Assembly: GCA_964547995.1 (NCBI GenBank)
Contig: CAZJRB010000014.1
Span: 1 to 64,000 of the forward strand
Direction: 5' to 3'
DNA from: CAZJRB01 sp964547995
Lineage (GTDB): Bacteria > Planctomycetota > Planctomycetia > Pirellulales > Thermoguttaceae
DNA length: 64,000 nt
Shown: in pieces, positions 53,157 through 61,696 of the stretch
Numbering within the stretch: position 1 is the stretch's first letter
Layout: each line of letters opens with the position of its first letter
Position numbers and translations under genes: made by a program
The notes under the pieces: model-generated
Told to the model about the DNA's origin: nothing
The model's input: only the letters and a program-made list of their open reading frames with translations
The model's database searches: none

Positions 53157-53618
53157 ATGGACTCACAGTTCATCGGCATTGAGGCAGAAGAAGCAAGGAG
53201 GTTTTGCCAATTGTTGGCTTTGAGTGGGCTTGTTTCACCTGACGATCTCGCTTCACTGCTTCGACAATATTGCCATGTCAATCCCGAACCATCCTCGCAG
53301 TCTGCGAGTAGCCTCTCGTGCTTCCTAATCTCCAGGGGAGTTATCACTGCGTGGCAAGCAGAGAAACTACGAGACGGAAGGTACAAGGGTTTCTTTGTTG
53401 ACAATTATCTCGTACTTGAACGCGTCGCGATCTACAAGAAACACACAAGATTCGCGGCTCTGGACACCACAACAAACCGCCGCGTTCTGCTTGCAATGCG
53501 GCCGCCCGATTTTCGAGCAGGTCACCGTAAACCGGAATACCATGTATTGGACGAACCATGTCCAGATTCCAAGTACCCGGGAGATGCTGACCAACAAGAC
53601 GAGGGAAACAACGAGTAA
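53157..53618 (+). CDS. Kinase-accessory-domain-like protein without kinase, next to rhs cassette 3
   Basis: A 153-residue protein starting at the ATG after GGGAGAAAG, 20 bases beyond the third rhs tip. SLSCFLISRGVITAWQAEKL, then RYKGFFVDNYLVLERVAIY, matches the N-terminal adaptor region that precedes Ser/Thr kinase domains in many planctomycetes (glltkWQaekLl.G.ykgfflg.Y.l). The kinase domain is absent; the frame stops after a short degenerate strand (RFAALDTTTNRRVLLAM). By position it is a candidate immunity gene; alternatively a fragment of a kinase gene. Confidence 0.6.
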   Translation: MDSQFIGIEAEEARRFCQLLALSGLVSPDDLASLLRQYCHVNPEPSSQSASSLSCFLISRGVITAWQAEKLRDGRYKGFFVDNYLVLERVAIYKKHTRFAALDTTTNRRVLLAMRPPDFRAGHRKPEYHVLDEPCPDSKYPGDADQQDEGNNE

Positions 53619-53636
53619 ACATAGGGCAAATAAACG

Positions 53637-53934
53637 GGACGGCATTCACGTCGTCGCCGAGTTCGAGTATGACGGCACCGGCCGGAGAATCTTGAAGGCG
53701 TTCGATTCGGACAGTCCGGGCAGCCCTGATGGGATTGACACCTATCAGCATATCTTCCTCGACGGTCAGCAGGTAATCGAGACCCGTGAGACTGCCAGTT
53801 CAACTGCCGAGCCCGAAAACGTCCAGCCCACGTACCAAAATGTCTGGAGCCCGCGTTACATCGACTCGCTCATTCTGCGCGACGCGGACGAACAGCGCGT
53901 CTTCTACCTGGCTGTGCCGGTCCAGCGAACCTGA
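53637..53934 (+). pseudogene. Fourth rhs core fragment
   Basis: About 97 residues matching the core (HVVAEFEYDGTGRRILKAFD; HIFLDGQQVIETRETASSTA; NVWSPRYIDSLILRDADEQR) at high identity to 49763-50010, then stopping before the core border. Neither a start nor a tip is present, so it is a relic. Confidence 0.8.
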
Positions 53935-54101
53935 CATCCCCAGGAAGACGGGCACGAAAGCACCTAAAAAGCGGTAGAAAACAAGACAATCAGCTCATCG
54001 CCGGAACGGCGTTGGGCACCTGTTCCTTGACAATTCGGTTAAGAGACACGCCGTCACAACGACGAGCGCGCACGCGTAGCGCAGCGATCGCAGAACGCGG
54101 C

Positions 54102-55460
54102 CTATGCCGCACGCTTCAACGTCACGATTGGAAGATGCCTTCGACCCGCGTGGTACGTGACCTGAAGTTCGAGCCGAACGCCAGGCTTCCCCTTCACGGG
54201 CACACGCGGCGCGGCGCACGGCGAACCACGTGGCCAACGTGCCCGCGGTTCAAAGCGTGGATGGCGGCACTTGGGATGGCGTTTGTGGTACGCTTCGTTC
54301 GGCGTCCTTCCGTCCAGAAACGTATGCGGCCTGTGTTCGTTGAACCATTCGACGAACCAATCCAACTCCGCCCGAAAATCCCGGCGTCGCGCGGACACTT
54401 GGATCACGCGGGTGCATTCGTCTTTGATGCATCGGATCAGCCGTTCAACGACAGCGAGGCTGCCGTACTTTCCCACGGCGCCGAAACGCGGCTTGATGTC
54501 CTTGTGTTTGCACCAGGTCCGATACATGTCGCACTCAAACTGTTTGCCCTTGTCGTTGATGATGTACTTGGGCTTGGCACCGTTCTTCTGGATCGTCCGG
54601 TCCAGGAATTCCTGAACGGCCTTGGAGGTAGGCTGCTTTCGGAAGATCATGAACCCCATGATGCGTCGGGAAAAATGGTCTACGACAAATCCCAGCCACC
54701 AGCAAAACGGCCACCGCTGCAGAAACGCGTTCGGCGGCCACGGCACCCAAAACCCGCCGAGGAGAGGTACGACCGTCAGATCGACACCCCAGACGTGATT
54801 GGGATAGTTGGCCTTGACGGACCGTGCGGTAGGTTCTTCGTCCTCGGAAGCAACATCATTGACGGCCACGGCGGGCGGCGGCACGGGTTGTTCCTTCAGG
54901 ATTCGCCCAACGGTTGTCTTGCCCAGGTGGAGACCGGCCCGACACAGCATCCGGGCGATCTTGATCTTGCCCATGCTGGGGCACAAGGCCTTCAGTTGCT
55001 GGACGACATATCGAACCAGTTCCGGGAACTTGTTGACGGGCACCCGGAGCTGCACAAGGGCCTTGGGGCCGTCTTCATCGATACGCTTGCCCCAGGATGC
55101 GATCGTGGCCGGGGCCACCAGAAGGCGGTCGGCCGTCTGTTTCTGAGACCAGCCACATGCAGCACGGAGCTGCAGGATTGCCATTCGTTCCGCGGGCGGA
55201 TAGTGCGGTCGGTGGCACGGGTCGATCAACGCCATGCGGACAGTTATGATGCGCAACTGTTCCGTGACGATGGCAAGTTGGTTTTCCAGCCAGTCACACC
55301 TGGCGCGGAGACGGATTCGTTCAATGGGGCTATTGGCCGCCCAGCTTCGCGTGTAGGCCACGGCATACCGGGCGAGGCAAATGATGTGCAGCATGGCGGA
55401 CCTGACGGTGGCGGGCCAGGTTTTCGGCAGTGGGATGTTCGGGGCATTTGTTTTGGACAT
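54102..55460 (-). mobile_element. Integrase-core (DDE) transposase
   Basis: A 452-residue transposase. The N-terminal part has a helix-turn-helix (ILQLRAACGWSQKQTADRLL). The catalytic domain shows the DDE pattern in VWGVDLTVV, YIINDKGKQF and LAVVERLIR. The C-terminal region ends with a basic, beta-like segment. No clear terminal inverted repeats or target duplication were found in the 165 bases on either side, so the element's limits cannot be set. It lies between a broken rhs fragment and a truncated glycosyltransferase, both consistent with rearrangement here. Confidence 0.85.
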
Positions 55461-55637
55461 GATCTTGGCAGCGACGGAACGGGTGCGGAATCAGCAGGTT
55501 GGTTCTATTGGACCCGCCGGGAAAAGCTGCTGCAAGAAAGGGATTCGCAGGACTCGCGTATGATGTATAATGGCACCTGATGGGTGAAAAGATATGGTAT
55601 GATTTCCACTCAACCCGTCTTGGCCAACCTGTCTGCC

Positions 55638-56213
55638 ATGCACGTTCTATTCGTACACAAGAATTTCCCGGCACAATTCGGGCATATTGCCGGCTACCTG
55701 GTCGAGCGCGAAGGGTTTCAATGCACTTTCGTTTCGGAACGGGAACCGGGTGTCTCTCGGGGGGTGCGTCGCATTCAGTACGCGATCCGCGGCGGGGCAA
55801 CGAAGCAGACCCACTACTGTAGCCGCTCTTTCGAGAACTTCACCTGGCACAGCCACGCCGTCTACGAGACGATGAAGGCCCACCCGGAGGTCCGGCCCGA
55901 TCTGGTCGTCGGGCACAGCGGCTTCGGGTCCACGCTGTTCCTGGCCGACCTGTACGACTGTCCGATCATCAACTACTTCGAGTGGTTCTACCGCGCCCAC
56001 AACTCGGAGATGGACTTCCGCCCGGAGCGTCCGCCGAAGGAGTTGAACGTATTGCGGGCACGCGCCCGCAACGCGATGCTCTTGGCCGACCTGCAGACCT
56101 GCACCGCCGGTTACAGCCCCACGGAGCGGCCCGCCCCCCAAATGGACTGCGTGCCGGGCCGCGATGAGGGAAAAGACTTGGAACCGGCGGCCCCACTTGG
56201 CTTTTGGCCGTGA
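55638..56213 (+). pseudogene. Truncated glycosyltransferase family 4 protein
   Basis: The first about 160 residues match the N-terminal domain of GT4 enzymes (MHVLFVHKNFPAQFGHIAGY; PDLVVGHSGFGSTLFLADLY; NYFEWFYRAHNSEMDF; ADLQTCTAGYSPTERP). After residue ~162 the similarity stops and an unrelated Pro/Gly-rich tail follows, so the whole second Rossmann domain with the nucleotide-sugar site (normally reaching about 400 residues) is missing. No convincing ribosome-binding site. Confidence 0.8.
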
Positions 56214-56320
56214 AACGGTAGACTTGCAGTATTCCGGTAGGAGAGCTTGAACCCTTGCGCCGTCGGCGCCCGTGGTGTTGGCGGACCGTATCCAACGATT
56301 GTGCAAAAGGAGAGCGAACG

Positions 56321-58054
56321 ATGAAGAGAGCTTTGTTATTGATGGCGGCTATTGCGGTCCTGTTGGGCGTTTCAAGTGCCGTCTTCGCGCAGGCAACGCC
56401 GGCCGCGGAGACCAAGACTACGGCAATCGTCGCGCTGTCGAGCGTCGGTGAGTTGAAGAAAGACATCGACTACCTGGGCAAGACCATGGGCATCGAGGGG
56501 CTGGCCGCGGGGCTGGCAATCACGGATGAGTCGATCGATCCGTCGAAACCCTTGGGTCTGGTCACTCAGGTAATGGGCAAGGACAAGTTCCGCCAGATCG
56601 CGTTCGTACCGGTGAAGGACTTCCAGGCGCTGATGAAGATGATCACGGCGCCGCTGGCCGACATGGACGAGTGCAAGCTGGAGGTACCCGACGACGCCGA
56701 GAACGGGACTTGGAAGATCGAAGTTCCGCTGCCGACCGGCGTGGCCTCGGTGTTTGCCAGGAAGCAAGGCGGTTGGGCCGTTTTCACCAACGACAGCAGC
56801 GCATTCGCTCAACTTCCCGCCGACCCGGCGTCGCTGCTGGGGGGCCTGAACACGAAATACGACTTCGCCGCCCGCGCAAGCCTCGACAACATACCGAAGG
56901 CCCGCCGCCAACAGGCAATCAAGCAACTCGAAATGTTTGCCCAGGTCATGGCTCTCCAGATGGGGGAGGACGCCGCCGTGGCGCGCGCGGCGATCAGCCG
57001 GATGGTCAAGGAGATCACAGATACCACCGACCAGTTGGCCGACGTGCTGGTGGGGTTGACCATCGACGTCGAAGCCGGTGCGATCGTGCTTGATCTCGCC
57101 GCGACGGCCGTCGAGGGCACGAACATGGCCGATCAGTTCGCCCAGGTTACCACGTCGAAGACCGATTTCGCGGGGTTCGATCTCCCCGGGGCCGCCGTGA
57201 CCGGCAATCTGGTCAGCGCGCTCACCGACGCCGACGTGAAAGAGGCCTCCGAAAACATCAAGCAAGCGCGCTCCACCGCCTTGGCCGAACTGAGAAACCA
57301 GGGCCTCTCCGATGACGAACTCGAACTGGCCACCGACCTGCTCAACGACATCCTCGATGTCGTGCAGAAGACGATCGAGGCCAAGAAGTTCGACGGCGGC
57401 ATGGTCGTCATGCTCGATGCCGGCAAGGCCACCATCGCCGGCGGCGCCGCCATCACCGAAGGCGCCAAACTCGAAAAAGTTATCAAGCAACTCGCCGGTA
57501 TCGTCGCCGAGGAAGACAAGGATCTCGCCAAATCGCTGAAGCTCGACGCCGAGACCCACGAGGGCGTCCGCTTCCACGTTTTCTCTACGCCCGCGCCCGA
57601 TCCCGAACTCGCGAAGCTCATCGGCAAGACCTTGACCGTCGCGTTGGGCATCGGCGACAAGAGCGTTTACGCAGGTGCGGGCACCGACCCGGTCGGGCTG
57701 TTGAAGCAAGTGATCGACGCGTCGAAGTCCCGGGCGAACGAGGAGATTCCGCCGGCTCGACTGTCCGTGGCGCTGGCGCCGATCGTCAAGATGGCCGCCG
57801 GGGTGGCCGACGCGGGGCCGCCGAAACGGATGGCGGATGCGCTGGCCAAAGCCCTGCAAGAGTCCCCGGGGAAAGACCGTCTCATGATTACGACCAACCC
57901 GATCCCCAAAGGTTCGCTGATTCGGGTGAAGCTGGAAGAAGGCGTGTTGAAGGCAATCGGGGCGGCGGTGCAGGTGGGCGGCTCGTCGGGTGAGATACCC
58001 ATTCCCGGTTTTGCCCCGGCCCCCGGCGGGCCTCCGGGTGTCGACCCCTTCTGA
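56321..58054 (+). CDS. Large secreted hypothetical protein
   Basis: A 577-residue protein with a signal peptide (MKRALLLMAAIAVLLGVSSA, then VFAQA) and AAAAGGAG before the ATG. The mature part is of alternating helices and strands with many Ala, Asp and Lys residues; two similar halves may be present (LGLVTQVMGKDKFRQIAFVP; KSVYAGAGTDPVGLLKQVID). It ends in a Pro/Gly-rich tail (PGFAPAPGGPPGVDPF). No known domain. It is followed 42 bases later by the lysA-like gene. Confidence 0.8.
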   Translation: MKRALLLMAAIAVLLGVSSAVFAQATPAAETKTTAIVALSSVGELKKDIDYLGKTMGIEGLAAGLAITDESIDPSKPLGLVTQVMGKDKFRQIAFVPVKDFQALMKMITAPLADMDECKLEVPDDAENGTWKIEVPLPTGVASVFARKQGGWAVFTNDSSAFAQLPADPASLLGGLNTKYDFAARASLDNIPKARRQQAIKQLEMFAQVMALQMGEDAAVARAAISRMVKEITDTTDQLADVLVGLTIDVEAGAIVLDLAATAVEGTNMADQFAQVTTSKTDFAGFDLPGAAVTGNLVSALTDADVKEASENIKQARSTALAELRNQGLSDDELELATDLLNDILDVVQKTIEAKKFDGGMVVMLDAGKATIAGGAAITEGAKLEKVIKQLAGIVAEEDKDLAKSLKLDAETHEGVRFHVFSTPAPDPELAKLIGKTLTVALGIGDKSVYAGAGTDPVGLLKQVIDASKSRANEEIPPARLSVALAPIVKMAAGVADAGPPKRMADALAKALQESPGKDRLMITTNPIPKGSLIRVKLEEGVLKAIGAAVQVGGSSGEIPIPGFAPAPGGPPGVDPF

Positions 58055-58096
58055 CAATAACCTTCAGAACAAAAAAAACGATTCTTGCCGCGATCC

Positions 58097-59350
58097 ATGT
58101 TCTCGACCTCCCGCACGGAAATCGCCTCGGTCCCCGTCGCCTGGGTTGTCGAGCAGTTCGGCACGCCGACGTTCGTTTACGACGCCGCGATGATTTCGCG
58201 GCGGATCGAGGACCTCGGGGCGTTCGACGTAATACGTTACGCCCAGAAGGCGTGCTCGAACCTCGCCATCCTCGACCTGGTGCGGCGCGCGGGCGCGGCG
58301 GTCGATACGGTCAGCGCGGCGGAGGTTCGCCGGGCGCTGGCCGCCGGGTATCCGGCGGAAGGCAATCCGCCGCCGATCGTCTACACGGCCGACATCTTCG
58401 ACGCCGAAGCACTCGACCTGTGTGTCGAGCAGAACATCCACGTCAACTGCGGCTCGGCGGACATGATCGACCAGCTCGGCCGCCGCGCGCCCGGCCGGGA
58501 GATCACCCTGCGGATCAACCCCGGCTTCGGCCACGGACACAGCCGGAAGACCAACACCGGCGGAAAGCAGTCGAAACACGGGATATGGCACACGCAACTC
58601 GACGAGTGCCGCCGCCGGGCAGAGCAATATCAGTTCCAGATCACCGGGCTGCACATGCACATCGGCTCCGGCGCCGACCTGGAACACCTCGCGCAGGTCT
58701 GCGGTGCCATGGAAACTGCCGCCCTGGAGGCCGGCGACGCGATCACCTCGATCAGCGCCGGCGGCGGGCTGCCGATTGTCTACCGGGAAGGCGACGATCT
58801 GGTGGACCTCAACGCCTACTACGATCTTTGGGATGCCGCGCGGAAGCGGCTCGAAGGGCGGTTCGGCCACCCGGTCCGGCTGGAAATCGAGCCGGGGCGG
58901 TATCTCGTCGGCGAAAGCGGATACCTGGTGGCCGAAATCCGCGCGATCAAGCAGCAGGACGACAATACGTTCTATCTCGTCGACGCCGGTTTTAACAACC
59001 TCGCCCGGCCGATCCTCTATGGGGCCTATCACCCGATGTCGATCGTGCCTGGCGACGGCGATTTGAACCGCCCGGAGCAGGAGGTGATCGTCGGCGGCCC
59101 CTTGTGCGAGTCGGGCGACATCTTCACCCAGGAAGAAGGCGGCTTCGTCCGCACCCGGCGGCTGCCCACGGCATCGGTCGGCGAGCTGCTCGTGATCGAA
59201 TGTGCCGGGGCCTACGGGTTTGTGATGGGCTCGAACTACAACAGCCGGCCGCTGGCCGCGGAGGTCCTCATCCGCGACGGCCGGGCCGAGCTGATCCGTC
59301 AACGGCAAACCTTCGACGACCTGGTCCGCGGGGAACGGATTCCGGAGTGA
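58097..59350 (+). CDS. lysA: Diaminopimelate decarboxylase
   Basis: A 417-residue PLP-dependent decarboxylase converting meso-diaminopimelate to lysine. The PLP-binding Lys is K51 in YAQKACSN. The barrel has LRINPGFGHGHSRKT, GLHMHIGSGAD and the phosphate-binding SISAGGGLPI; the C-terminal half has IEPGRYLVGESGYL, VGGPLCESGDIF with the catalytic Cys, and ECAGAYGFVMGSNYNSRP. The ATG at 58097 is used. Length and motifs fit LysA; other decarboxylases of the fold (arginine, carboxynorspermidine) are less likely given the CESGD and GAYG patterns. Confidence 0.92.
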   Translation: MFSTSRTEIASVPVAWVVEQFGTPTFVYDAAMISRRIEDLGAFDVIRYAQKACSNLAILDLVRRAGAAVDTVSAAEVRRALAAGYPAEGNPPPIVYTADIFDAEALDLCVEQNIHVNCGSADMIDQLGRRAPGREITLRINPGFGHGHSRKTNTGGKQSKHGIWHTQLDECRRRAEQYQFQITGLHMHIGSGADLEHLAQVCGAMETAALEAGDAITSISAGGGLPIVYREGDDLVDLNAYYDLWDAARKRLEGRFGHPVRLEIEPGRYLVGESGYLVAEIRAIKQQDDNTFYLVDAGFNNLARPILYGAYHPMSIVPGDGDLNRPEQEVIVGGPLCESGDIFTQEEGGFVRTRRLPTASVGELLVIECAGAYGFVMGSNYNSRPLAAEVLIRDGRAELIRQRQTFDDLVRGERIPE

Positions 59351-59404
59351 CGGCCGGCCGTAACCGAGAGTAAGACGGGTGTCGGGGGCGGGTTGCAAGT
59401 CCGT

Positions 59405-59710
59405 TCACGGGTAATTTCCCGAATCGTCCGGCTTCGGCAGAATCAGCGTGACGATGATTCCCACCGCCGCGCTGAAGATGTTCCCGAGAATAATCAGTGC
59501 CAAGAAGGCAATGATCGATTGGCCGAGAGATTGCCACACTGCCAGGAAGAACAAGCAAAGGGCCACGAGAGCCAGCAGCGTGCGATTGAATTGAAAGGGC
59601 TCGATGTCGAGATCCGGTTCGTTCCCGGTCGGATCGGCCGGTTCTGCCCGGTGGAAGTAAGGATTCACCGTGCCGTCGCTTGCCGTGCCGCACTGCCAAC
59701 AGACCGCCAT
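59405..59710 (-). CDS. Small membrane protein with N-terminal CxxC
   Basis: A 101-residue protein opening MAVCWQCG, a single zinc-ribbon-like CxxC, then a polar linker and two membrane helices (TLLALVALCLFFLAVWQSL; IIAFLALIILGNIFSAAVGI). An upstream in-frame TTG at 59725 is possible. Convergent with the lysA-like gene. The family is not recognised. Confidence 0.65.
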   Translation of the reverse strand: MAVCWQCGTASDGTVNPYFHRAEPADPTGNEPDLDIEPFQFNRTLLALVALCLFFLAVWQSLGQSIIAFLALIILGNIFSAAVGIIVTLILPKPDDSGNYP

Positions 59711-59730
59711 CGGCGCGTCGATCAACTCGG

Positions 59731-59751
59731 AGGAAAAGGGGTCAGAGCGCC
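59731..59751. repeat. AAAAGGGGTCAGAGC fragment
   Basis: A half-copy of the GAAAAAGGGGTCAG hairpin family, placed about 25 bases beyond the broken end of the truncated aldo/keto reductase gene. It supports a link between these elements and gene breakage. Confidence 0.5.
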
Positions 59752-59775
59752 GTTAGTTAGTGCCTGTCCAAAGAC

Positions 59776-60222
59776 TTAGTGTGGCTCTTTTTGGCGAGGG
59801 CAGATCCGGTAGTCGTCGGCGCCGACGATCATCTTCTCCCGTCGCCCCTTCAGTGCCGCCCCGTAGGCACAGCACTCGGCGCTGGTGGTGATATCGAGAT
59901 AGTTGATGCCGACGTCGACGCAGGCGCTGATGATTTCGGTGCGGTTTTTGGCGACGTCGTCGGGCGTTTTGTCTTTGGCAAAATCACCCCAGTAGCGCCC
60001 GCCGCCGCGGTTCTTCCAGTGTCCGCCCAGGCTGACCTCGGAGATCATCAAGTTGGTCTTACCGAGCTTTCGGTAGTGCATTTTGGGGTTGTAGTTGACG
60101 ATTTTGCTGGTGTCGACCTCAGCCGCGTCGGCGCCGGCGACGTTGCCCGCCGCCGCGGTTGCAGCGACGATCGCCGTTCCTTCGCGGACAAACTCGCGTC
60201 TGTCGATTTGCCGTTTTGTCAT
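59776..60222 (-). pseudogene. Truncated Tat-exported aldo/keto reductase
   Basis: The 148-residue frame has a Tat leader (RREFVREGTAIVAATAAAGN) and the first strands of an aldo/keto reductase (MHYRKLGKTNLMISEVSLGG; ACVDVGINYLDITT, with the catalytic-type Asp). It stops after YRICPRQKEPH, about a third of the normal 300-plus length, lacking the rest of the barrel and the NADP site. The break is next to a GGGGTCAG repeat fragment. Confidence 0.8.
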
Positions 60223-60584
60223 GGAAGATCTCAGTCGTGTGGAAAGTGGAGTGGCACCCTATGTTCGGGGGCCCAAGGGTGGCTGGCTGGAAAATGGCCG
60301 GTTAGGGGGGAGCGAGGTTCCGGTCACGCGGGAATTCCCAAGGGTCTCATCACATAGCATTATAACCGGCAAAGCCCGCTGTTGGCAAGCCCGCGAAATT
60401 GCAGTTCCGCCTGTGCGTGTTACCAAGCGTGTATAACTCAGGAAGTGATAGAGATGCCCGGATCGCACCCCCGAGGACGGGAAATTGCAGAAAACAACCC
60501 CTCTTGTTGCGGGTGTGGGTTGAATTTTTCCTCCCTGGCGCTTAGCATAACGACCGTCGGGATATCTAGTCTGAGAGGAGTACC
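60223..60584. other. Gene-free stretch with promoter region
   Basis: No gene seen. It must hold the promoter of the flavoprotein gene on the right, whose ribosome-binding site GAGAGGAG closes the stretch, and any promoter of the truncated reductase on the left. No strong repeat was found. Confidence 0.45.
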
Positions 60585-61241
60585 ATGAAGATACTGGTAA
60601 TCATCGGTCACCAGCACAAGGGCAGCTTCTGCCACGCCATTGCCGAAACGGTGGTCGAGGAGATCAAGGGCGCCGGCCAGGACGTTACTTTCCACGATCT
60701 CTACGAAGAAAAGTTCGATCCCATCTTGCCGCACGAGGAGATCGAAGCCGATCTGGCCGACGTCGATCCCGTCGTGCGGGAGCATCTCCAGGAAGTGATG
60801 GAGTCGCACGGCTACGTCATCATTCATCCGAACTGGTGGGGGCAACCGCCTGCCATTCTCAAGGGATGGGTAGACCGGGTGTTGCGGAAGGGCGCCGTGT
60901 ACGAATTCACCGAAGCCGGGGCCAAGGGGCTCTTGGAAGAAAAGACCGTTGTGGTCTTGACCACGTCGAACACCCCGCGACAAATCGAGTTGGCACAGTT
61001 CGGTGATCCATTGCAGAATCTCTGGATGACCTGTATCTTCGGGCTCTGCGGCGTAGTGGACTTCTACCGCCGAAACTTCGAGCCGATTATCGAGAGCACG
61101 CCGGAGCAGCGCGAGAAGTGGCTGAAGGAAGTCGGCAAGATCATCCGGCAACGGTTCCTCGGCGAGGAAGAGGAGGAAGAGGAAGTCGTTGTGGATCTGG
61201 GTGGACTGGACGACGATCTGGAAGAGCTGGCCGACCTGTAG
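60585..61241 (+). CDS. NAD(P)H quinone reductase-like flavoprotein
   Basis: A 218-residue flavodoxin-fold protein of the NQO1/modulator-of-drug-activity group, which reduces quinones with two electrons. Visible are MKILVIIGHQHKGSFCHAIA at the FMN/FAD site, FHDLYEEKFDPIL, YVIIHPNWWGQPPAILKGWV with the conserved WW pair, and a C-terminal acidic tail (GEEEEEEEVVVDLGG) not typical of the family. GAGAGGAG precedes the ATG. Convergent with the SpoIIAA-like gene. Confidence 0.88.
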   Translation: MKILVIIGHQHKGSFCHAIAETVVEEIKGAGQDVTFHDLYEEKFDPILPHEEIEADLADVDPVVREHLQEVMESHGYVIIHPNWWGQPPAILKGWVDRVLRKGAVYEFTEAGAKGLLEEKTVVVLTTSNTPRQIELAQFGDPLQNLWMTCIFGLCGVVDFYRRNFEPIIESTPEQREKWLKEVGKIIRQRFLGEEEEEEEVVVDLGGLDDDLEELADL

Positions 61242-61258
61242 GGCTTGCCGCCTTTGGG

Positions 61259-61633
61259 CTACGGTCGGGCGTTTTCGGCGCCTTCCTTGAGCCAGTCCAT
61301 GGCCTCGTCGATATCCGAGGCGTCGAAATACCGGTACTCGGCATGGTGGAAGACGATTCTACCCATGCCCATCAACCACTTCTTCCAGGCGGTGTTTCCA
61401 ATTCCGGCAAGGCGTTCGACTTGTTTGCCGTGCTTGACGTCGAATTTCAGGTCGTCCCAGACGGCGCGCGGGGAGATGCCGTGGAAGTCGGTCATCTCGA
61501 AGCAGACGCGGACCTTGTCGTACTTCTCGAAGATGGCTCCGAGTTTCGGGATTACCTGCTCGTAATCCTCGTGGATGAGTTTGCCGTTTGCCTTGATGTG
61601 GACGATGTTCCCGGATTCGATTACTTCAAACAT
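61259..61633 (-). CDS. SpoIIAA-like (STAS-type) protein
   Basis: A 124-residue cytoplasmic protein of the DUF3478/SpoIIAA-like group (GKLIHEDYEQVIPKLGAIFE; VRVCFEMTDFHGISPRAVWD; IGNTAWKKWLMGMGRIVF; DIDEAMDWLKEG). These STAS-like proteins bind small hydrophobic ligands and are often near stress or membrane-protein genes. AAAGGAG lies ahead of the ATG. It follows the P-type ATPase gene by about 60 bases on the same strand and may be cotranscribed with it. Confidence 0.85.
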   Translation of the reverse strand: MFEVIESGNIVHIKANGKLIHEDYEQVIPKLGAIFEKYDKVRVCFEMTDFHGISPRAVWDDLKFDVKHGKQVERLAGIGNTAWKKWLMGMGRIVFHHAEYRYFDASDIDEAMDWLKEGAENARP

Positions 61634-61696
61634 GGATGGCTCCTTTCAGGCAGTACGGGATTCATGGACGTAGTCGCTTTCGGTTTCGCACCGGCG

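Noticed and set aside
53940..54101. Terminal inverted repeat of the integrase-type element
   Set aside because: No sequence here matches, in either orientation, the 55461-55635 side well enough to call element ends.
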